A stretch of 64,000 bases of DNA from Branchipolynoe longqiensis (Eukaryota > Annelida > Polychaeta > Phyllodocida > Polynoidae), in NCBI GenBank assembly GCA_030323885.1, contig CM059187.1, positions 129,896,424-129,960,423 of the forward strand. Direction: 5' to 3'. The notes below the pieces were generated by a model. That model had not been told where the DNA came from, did no database searches, and worked only from the letters and a program-made list of their open reading frames with translations. Made by a program: the position numbers and the translations under genes. Of this stretch, positions 48,301-57,300 are shown piece by piece (position 1 is the stretch's first letter; every line of letters starts with the position of its first letter).

Positions 48301-51300
48301 TTTTTAAAATGTGTGCTTGTAAGAGTCATGCTGTAGCATGCGGGTAGATCGTGGGTTCGAACCAGGGTCGAGTCAAACCAATAACTTAAAACTGGATACT
48401 TGTCGCTTCCTAGCCTGGCGCTCGGCATTATTAGGATAGGACAAGGGCTGGTTGGCTCAGTGTCAGGATAATGTGACTGAGTGGGATATCAGGTCATGGT
48501 GCTGGTGGTATGGTCTTCCAGTGGGGAAGCATTATAAAGTCGTCATGAGTGCGCACTGTCACAAGTCGGTACCCGTCCTGATATTACCTTAGATGTTGCT
48601 AGGACGTAAAACCACAACAAACAAACTGTAGCTTTATTATAGACAGGAATGAAACTGTCTCCAGCAAAATCAGACTGAGACACTGGCGCCACCTAGCGGT
48701 TCATAGACAGCTAATTTCCGCGAAAACGTGGTTATTCCCCCGGAGGATTAGCACTGTCAGGGAATCGCGGACAAATGCCGGAAGTCGGGACCTAACGATC
48801 CTTGTTGTGACTATATTATCGTCCATACCTAAGTTCCCTTTTTGGTTCTATATCTGTTGGTTTGTTTGAGTTTTATGTCCAGGCAACATCTAATGTCATA
48901 TCAGGGCGGGGGTTTTATGTTCTAATAATATTTAAGGTTATATAAGAACAGGATTCAGACTAACCAATTGCTGTCATATATATCTTGGTATTTTATCAAC
49001 ATAATCGGTAAATATAAAAAATCGCTAAAATCGTGGAGATTTTTCATCCCCGTATACAATGCATTAGAATGGCTTCCGCTACCTAGGATGCTCTATTATA
49101 TCTACACCTTGACACCATCTTATCAACCCAGCATTCAATCAACAGCAAACCAGACGGGATGGCCGAATGAGTTAGAGCGTCAGTCTCCCATGCTGGTAGA
49201 TCGTGGGGTCGTGGGTTCGAGTCCCGGTCGAGTCAAACCAATGACTTTAAAATTGATACTTGTCACTTCCTAGCCAGGCGCTCGGCATTATTAGAATAGG
49301 GCAAGGACTGGTGTGCTCAGTGTCAGGATAATGTGACTGAGTGGGATACCAGGTCATGGTGCCGGCGGCCTGGTTTCCCAGTGGGACAGCACTATAAAGT
49401 CGCCATGAGTGTGCACTGTCACAAGTCGGTACTCGTCCTGATATGACCTTAGATGTTGCTAGGACGTAAAACAACAACAAACAAACAAACAAACTTCAAT
49501 CAACACAACCCACTTCAAATGTAACTAATAACCGCCCACTTTTAGGATGTCTATAAATGGACCACATCCTACACATAGTCCTAATCTAGCATTCATCGAC
49601 GTCCCGCTCCCTGAGTAATCAATTGGAAGATAGCCTGTCCTCCAAGTCAAGACTCAGCTGTCAAGTTATTATAATAGCATCTGCCATCAGCGGAATACCA
49701 TTATTACATAACGCATGTAGAGGTCCTAAATTATTCTGCTCTGAAGGTGGACCACAGGTTGTGAACATTTTTTCTCCAGAGTGTGACGCGAGGGGGCGCC
49801 CGGCAATACCCGACAGCTGGGAGGGGGGGGGGGGGGCGCTCCACCAAAACGCACGAGGAAATACAGGATGATCATGTTACCCTTGCATTTATATTCGCAT
49901 AATGCATTATACATCACATATATATTCACATCTATGTATTGCACATGCGCTAAATTGATACTGCGATGGTGTCTGCTCTGTTGAATGACATTCATCCCAG
50001 ATGGATTCGTAATAATTGTGTGCAGAGGTTGGGGTGGGGGTGGAATATGTACATTTCAATGTTGCTCATCACAGTCAATTCTCACGTGTGCGCTTTCGCA
50101 CAAGTACGACAGACTCTAGATGAAAAATATGTACATTTCACCGATAGACTTCAGTGTCAATAGATTTTTCCCATGAAGAATGCCCAATGAATAGACCACA
50201 TCACGGTTCCAGCGGCGCGGTGCATTGTGGGCTGCATCAGAGCAAAACAAACCAGCGAGAAGCACATGGCACATGCTAATACACTGGGTGCAGCTCTGAA
50301 ATGTGCTAGTTTTAGCTCATCTCAGCTCTTGTTTGAAACATAGAATACCAACTAAAAAAATATATATAATAAATTAAGATATTAATCTTTTATCCAGCAT
50401 TGCATTTACATCAATATAATAAGCACATCTTATGCCATGTGCGTTTAGATTTAGACAAATCTGGGCACTCAGACTAGTATTACTATTAGAGCCATAGCCA
50501 AGTGTTAGAGCCATAGCCAGAGTCAGTTTTACTTATTTTATTTATGTTTTTATTTATATCCTATGGTTAATGACATATGTAGAACTAGAAAATTAGTAGG
50601 GTTAATCAGATATTAGTTGTTGACACATATGGCATTTTAATATTTAGAACAAGAATTAATAATCGTGATGTGGATATCACTGATTGTTTTGTGTGGAATT
50701 GTATGTTTCTTAGCTCAAAAGGTTTAACTATGAATAGTTTTGTCTTAGCTATATTCATCAGATCATTATATTGCATGTGTGCATACATGTGTATGCCCAA
50801 TTGTTATGTATTTCTATTTATTTTGAATAAAATGCCAGTTTTGCCCTACCCGTATTGGCAAACTCAATGGCCGTACGCCTTTGCTTTGCTCCCAGCGCCG
50901 TTTTCAGAGCATGCGGAGTCGGAACCGTGATGTAGTCTATTGTCACTCACGACTTTAGTTCTTCCACTGCCATCTGAGGGCAGGCAGGTTGGTGGTGAAA
51001 ATCCTTTATGGGAGAATTTCCAGAGGATGCTTTGTTTGTTTGTTGGAGTTTTACGTCCTATCAGCATCTAAGGTAATATCAGGAATGGTACTGACTTTTG
51101 ACAGTGCGCACTCATAGTGACCTCATAGTGCTGCCCCACAGGGAGGCCAGGCCACTGACACCATGACCTGATATCCCACTCATTCACATTATCCTGACAC
51201 TGTGCTAACCAGTCCTTGCCCTATCCTAATAATGCTGAACGCCAGGCTAGGAAGCGAAAAGTATACATTTTGTAAGTCATCGGTTTGACTCAACCAGGAA

Positions 51301-54300
51301 TCGAACCCCTGACCTTCCGCACAGGAAGCCTGTGCTCTACCGATTCGGTACACAGTTAGAATGATACACAGTTAGCTGCTACCCACATCATTTCTTCCAT
51401 TGATGGTGGAACGGTCTATTGTCTATGCCCACTGCACTCTTATGTATAGATTTCACCTTGAGAATATTTAAATAAACGTAATGTAGTTTGTGCAAAATCC
51501 CAAAGATGCCTCCATTAACATTTTAATGATCAACTTTAATTCGTTTTCCCTTTTCCCTTTCTTGCACTTGTATGGATTGGAACATGTTGAGAACTATGCA
51601 TGAACTCTAAGATTGCAGTTTATAGGTGATTGTCAGTAAACATGACCGGCTTGTCAGTTTATCAGATTATATTTAGAAATTAGTCAATATTAATCTTCTG
51701 AGGTCATGACTCTAGGTGTTTAGAAGTGGTCAGAGTATTATGAAGATTATTGGTTGGTTAGGGCTGTCATATACAGTTTTTTATATAAAGAAAAATGTGC
51801 AATGAATTCAAAAAATCTTGAGAGTTCTCAAATTGCTTACTGCATAAAACTGCCACTAGAGCTAGAGTTCTTGCAGTACTGACTCGCCAGGTTATATAGA
51901 GACTTGGTTATTTAGATAATGATCTCATCCTAAGCAGTGTTGTACAGTTCTGGTTAATTAATTTATGCGATTCTATTCCATGATAGTGGCCAGATCTACA
52001 CTATGCAACTTTCATAATAATTAATTCCTGAGAACATTTTGCTTTCAAATCACCTAAATTTGTTATTGCCGAAGGACTGATGCAACCTAGCTGGAAAAGA
52101 AAATTGTTTTGAATAATATATATCTTGTTAATTAAGTAACAAATAAAAACAGCAACCTCTCACCTGATCATAACACTTGTTGTGTCCAACGTAGTAGTTC
52201 CCGTCATGTGATATCTCTGTTACCAGCACTTTTTGTCGTTCGCCCACCTGCCAACAATTTGATATAGTTATTAACTTAGACTAATATATATTTTAATTAC
52301 CATCTCTTTTCAATAATGGTGTTAAACACCGGCACTGCCTAATTATGCACATATCGGTCAAATACAGAGGGACGCCAATTGATATTGGCCTAAGTTAATT
52401 TAAAAGAATAGAAAAGAGACATTACTAGAGAGGTTACTCACGGCAAGTTACTACCCAGTGGCCAGTGTTGTGCAAAGAACTCTATATTTCCTATATAATT
52501 TTAAACATGGCACACGTATACTTTCTTCTTACATAAATAAGAAGTAATCATAAAGGGGCAGTAACATTATGTTATGACTAGTTATAATTTAATTAGCTTG
52601 AAACAACCTATTCTGTATGAGTGATTTATGACTCAACCATGGTCTGAGGGAAACTATGATTAACCTGTGGCCATTATTGTCATTCAACCCTAATGACTGT
52701 CCCAAGGCTACATATTACAGATGTGGAAAAGAGTGCAATCCCAACTATCACTTAAAGTAAAATAGAAGTTGTTGAGTATGCCTTATAACCAACGTACGTT
52801 GTCCTATCCCTTCCCTCTATGACGTCACAGAACTATTAGCCCTGCGGTACTCAAGACTCAGTTCTAACGGAGCTGGGTAGATTAATCCCTACATACTTAA
52901 TTTGAGTAGGTATGCAGGTATTGCAGGTATAGCAATACCTCAGGGAGTTTGACGCCCCTACCCTGCAGAGTTGTAAACCACTGCCTCGTGGTACAGGTCC
53001 TTGACAGAACCGAAGGCTAAGGGAGCAAACCCTAAACAGAAAACCATGTCACTGTGGCAGCATTAAGGGTGGTTGATGTATGGAACTCCCAACATCTCCC
53101 GACCAACTACTGCAGGGACAAATAGTTTTGCGCCTGTCTTGACATGTTCTTGCCGGTGTGAAACCTCTATTTGCTCCCCGAGAGAGTGCCGCTGATAACT
53201 TGCAAAAGCCAGCAGCACTTCAACACTTTTGCAGGTAGCTTTCATGAAATGAATACTCAAACGGATGGGGCTGCCCTCTATGGAAGATCTTCTGATCAAA
53301 AAGAATCTACGGTGGACTGGACACCTCATGAGGATGTGATCAGACAGGCTACCAAAGCAGATCCTCTATTCTCAACTGTCTTCTGGCTACAGAAAGAGAG
53401 GGTGCCCCCGTCTCCGGTTCAGGGATACCATCAAGAGAAACCTGAAGCTGAGAGACATTAAGACCGACTCATGGACGCAACTCTCACAGCAGAGAGCTAA
53501 ATGGAGAGCGGCAGTCAAGTAATGAAAGCAGTCTTTGTCGCAACGCGACCGACAGCATGATGATGATGATGACTTAATTTGAACTCAAATAGACCATTCT
53601 CAGTGTGATATTTCAAGGAATACAATTGTAAGGAATACATAGTAAAGTCAGGTGACCATATTTGTAATAAATAAACGATAAGTAGTGTGGGGAAAGGAAA
53701 GTATATCATTCAATTACACAAAATAATGTTACTACCAACCTACCATCTACCAAGTAAAAGTTGTCTCTATTAATTTAATGGCTTCTAGCTAAATGTGTAA
53801 AAGACTAAGATTCATGAATGCAATACATAATATTTCGTAAAATTATGAAAAATCTGAATTAGTTGTACCTTATGTCCGTATGGCTGGTACGACTGAAACA
53901 GATCGGATATAGCCTTCGTTCTTCGTTTTACCTGTTGAAGTAAACGTGGTTCACCTCGATTCATAAGGCTGCACTTTTAACAAATGACCGAAAGCCCGGT
54001 GAGAAATTACATTGGGGACTTATTAAAAATAATATAAATGCCAGGCTAGATCGGATGGCTTACTGGTACAATGCACGTCTGCCGTGCGAAAATTCAGGAT
54101 AGTGAGTGGGATATCCTATCACAATGCTGGTAGCACGGTATCTCAATTAGGCAGCATTATAAAGCTGCCAGGAATGCATACTGTCGGTCCTATGTCCTTA
54201 AATGTTGCTAGGGTACTCACTCATCATACACGCACACATACTCACACACAACCACGCACACAACCACGCCCACACACACGCATACACACACACCAACAAA

Positions 54301-57300
54301 ATCAACCATACTCAAGAAATATTTACTACAAGCTAGACATGGACGAGTGCTTCGGTGGCTGGCAAAGTTCATAATTAAAGCTGCACAGTCCGATGAAAGC
54401 ATAATATTTTCAAAAGCAAAATACTAATCTAGATTTGGACCTACACATCCAACTTAGATACTGATGCACTTATTAAGTATTTCTTGCTGCATAGAAGGGC
54501 ATACTAAGTCAATTTAATAGAACCTGTTACTGCTGAATCCTAGGGGGGTCAGTCTTTTGGCAAGCATGCCAAAGTTAAGTTGGTATGTTTACACCTCAAA
54601 TATCGCCAAATTTAGCTATTTTAAATCAAAATCACTTCAAGCTAATTAGAGACAGATAATAATTGCCAGCATAATATATTTATCTCAGAAAATGACAGAA
54701 ACTCAAAACCATCGAACTCTGCAACCGTAAGAACTGAAATGCTGGTGGGATCATCATATAATCTGTGACGTACCTCAGGCATGGGGACCTTGTGCATCTT
54801 GGCTGCCGGCGTGCCTGGCCGTGGGAAAAATTGGTTGATGAAGAGACTGGCAAACTTGTAGTCCCGCACCAACTGCAGCGTCTCCTCGAAGTCCTGAGCA
54901 AAATAGCACCGAACTTCAGCTCCAACACTTTTGCCATTTTACAGAGCGTATAATGGGGGGGGGGGGGGGGGGGAGGATGTGTTAGTAATTTACAACACTA
55001 TATATCTGCGGGTACTTGGAGGGGAGGTGAGGGGAGGGGAGGTGAGGGGAGGGGAGGGGAGGTGAGGGGAGGGGAGGGGAGGGGAGGGGAGGGGAGGGGA
55101 GGGGAGGGGAGGGGAGGGGAGGGGAGGGGAGGGGAGGGGAGGGGAGGGGAGGGGAGGGGAGGGGAGGGGAGGGGAGGGGAGGGGGGGGGGAGGGGAGGGG
55201 AGGGGGGGGAGGGGAGGGGAGGGGAGGGGAGGGGGGAGGGGAGGGGAGGGGAGAGGGGGGAGGGGAGGGGAGGGGAGAGGGGGGAGGGGAGGGGAGGGGA
55301 GAGGAGAGGAGAGGAGAGGAGAGGAGAGGAGAGGAGAGGAGAGGAGAGGAGAGGAGAGGAGACGAGACGAGACGAGACGAGACGAGACGAGACGAGAGGA
55401 GTCAATAGAATGGAAAAGAAAGAAAAGGAAAGGAAAGGAAAGGAAAGGAAAGGAAAACAAACAAAAAAGAAAAAGTAAACTTAATACCAACCTCTGCCGT
55501 TTCCGTCGGAAAGCCACAAATAATATCCGTTGCTATATTGACATCAGATACCCTGGAATAAATTGATATTCGTTTTTATTCTTTTTAATAAACAGAAGGC
55601 AACATCCATTTTTCACGTGATAAACAATTGATTTCACATCACAAGTGTTCTAGCAATCTTGTTTTGATTTGAATGTTATTTAGCCATCTCTTTGGTAATC
55701 GACCCACTTGCATATGATATTGCTGCTACTATATCAGATACCTTTATCAAACCATTTATCTATAAGTATTTACCATGACATTTTAACATTAAAATCTTTT
55801 AAAAAAAGAACATTTCTTTTTTACTAAATAGTGACACGGCTGAACACAAGTAAAAGACCAGAGTAAAACATGCCTTAACACCCCTATAATCGTGACAATA
55901 TTATAATGTTATTTTTATAACTTGGTAAACCAGAGTGTTAGAATAGTTCAACCTAATTTAAACAATAATGTGGAATTAGGGCGTTGTAAATACGCAGAGA
56001 ATCATACCTAGAGCGAGACTTGAACCCACATTTGTGCAATTTTGAGGCGAGCACCATAACCACTCGACTATCTAGACCCCTCTGATGCTGCCAATCAACC
56101 TATCCGCGCCTACCTGTCTATGTGGCTCCTTTCATGGTGAGGTCTCTGCAGCCTACTACAACACCCATTCTTTTCACACTCTAGCCGCCACTGTTTCTAA
56201 CATATATGTACATTTGTTTGTTGGCATTTTACATCTTAGCAACATCTATGGTCATATCAGGACGGGCACCAACTTGTTAAGTGCACACTCATGATGACTT
56301 TATAGTGCTGTCCCACTGGAAGATCAGGCTGCCAGCACCATGACCCCATATGCACTCGGTCCCATTATCCTAATACTGAGCTAACCAGTCCTCGCCATAT
56401 CCTAGAAATACAGAGCGACAGCATAGGTAGCGGCAATTATCAATTAGTTTGACTCGGCTTGCATTCAAACTCCCGACCTTCTGCACGGGAAGCCTGCGAT
56501 CTATAGATTGGGGTATAGGTAGATCACTCACCTTTGCTTGAGGAAATCGGCTACTTGCCTGAAGTCCGCCTGGTTGTACTCACGCTTCATATCACTGAGC
56601 ACAGCGTCTGACCCCGCCTGCACCGGCACGTGCAGAAAGGCATACACACGTGGGTGTTTCAGGATCTTTGCCATCTCCTACAAATACAGGAGCCAGGGCC
56701 GGTGCCAAACTATTTTAAGTCCAAGGCAAGGCCAACTACATACACCCCTCCCCTACCACACACATTTTTGGGGGTGTTGATTGTCGGGAGTTTTACATCC
56801 TGGCAACATCTAAGGTCATACAGGACATCTTTTTGAGGTATAAAACTGTGACCCTTCAAAGGTCAGTATGTTACAACTGTGAGGTTTGCGCCCTAGGTGG
56901 TTGTCTAGTTGGCCTAATGGTAGCACTCGCCCTCTATGTGGCAGGTCACGAGTTTTAACACAGGCCAAGTCAATACCTAGCCTGGCGCTCAGCAGTACTA
57001 CTACTAGGATAAAACAAGGGGATGGGGAATAAAGACTCATTTTCCGTGATTGAAACTACCACCCCCACCCCCCGAGTTAATCAACGAGTGTTCCCATAAC
57101 ACTGTTATGGTAACAATGCACCTATTTATATATATTACCTGATATCAGTGTTGACGCCTAAGAGATTCTGGCTGTGTATCAACTGGGATGTACAGAAAAG
57201 GTCGGTATGCAATACAGAGAGAGCCCATATCACGGCGATAAAGCGATTATTAAATGGCTCTAGTCCGATGGTTTTGAATGTGTCACATTTTTAGATAAAT

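Noticed and set aside
54990..55517. Open frames of 135-175 codons
   Set aside because: Simple-repeat artefact inside a CDKAL1 intron.
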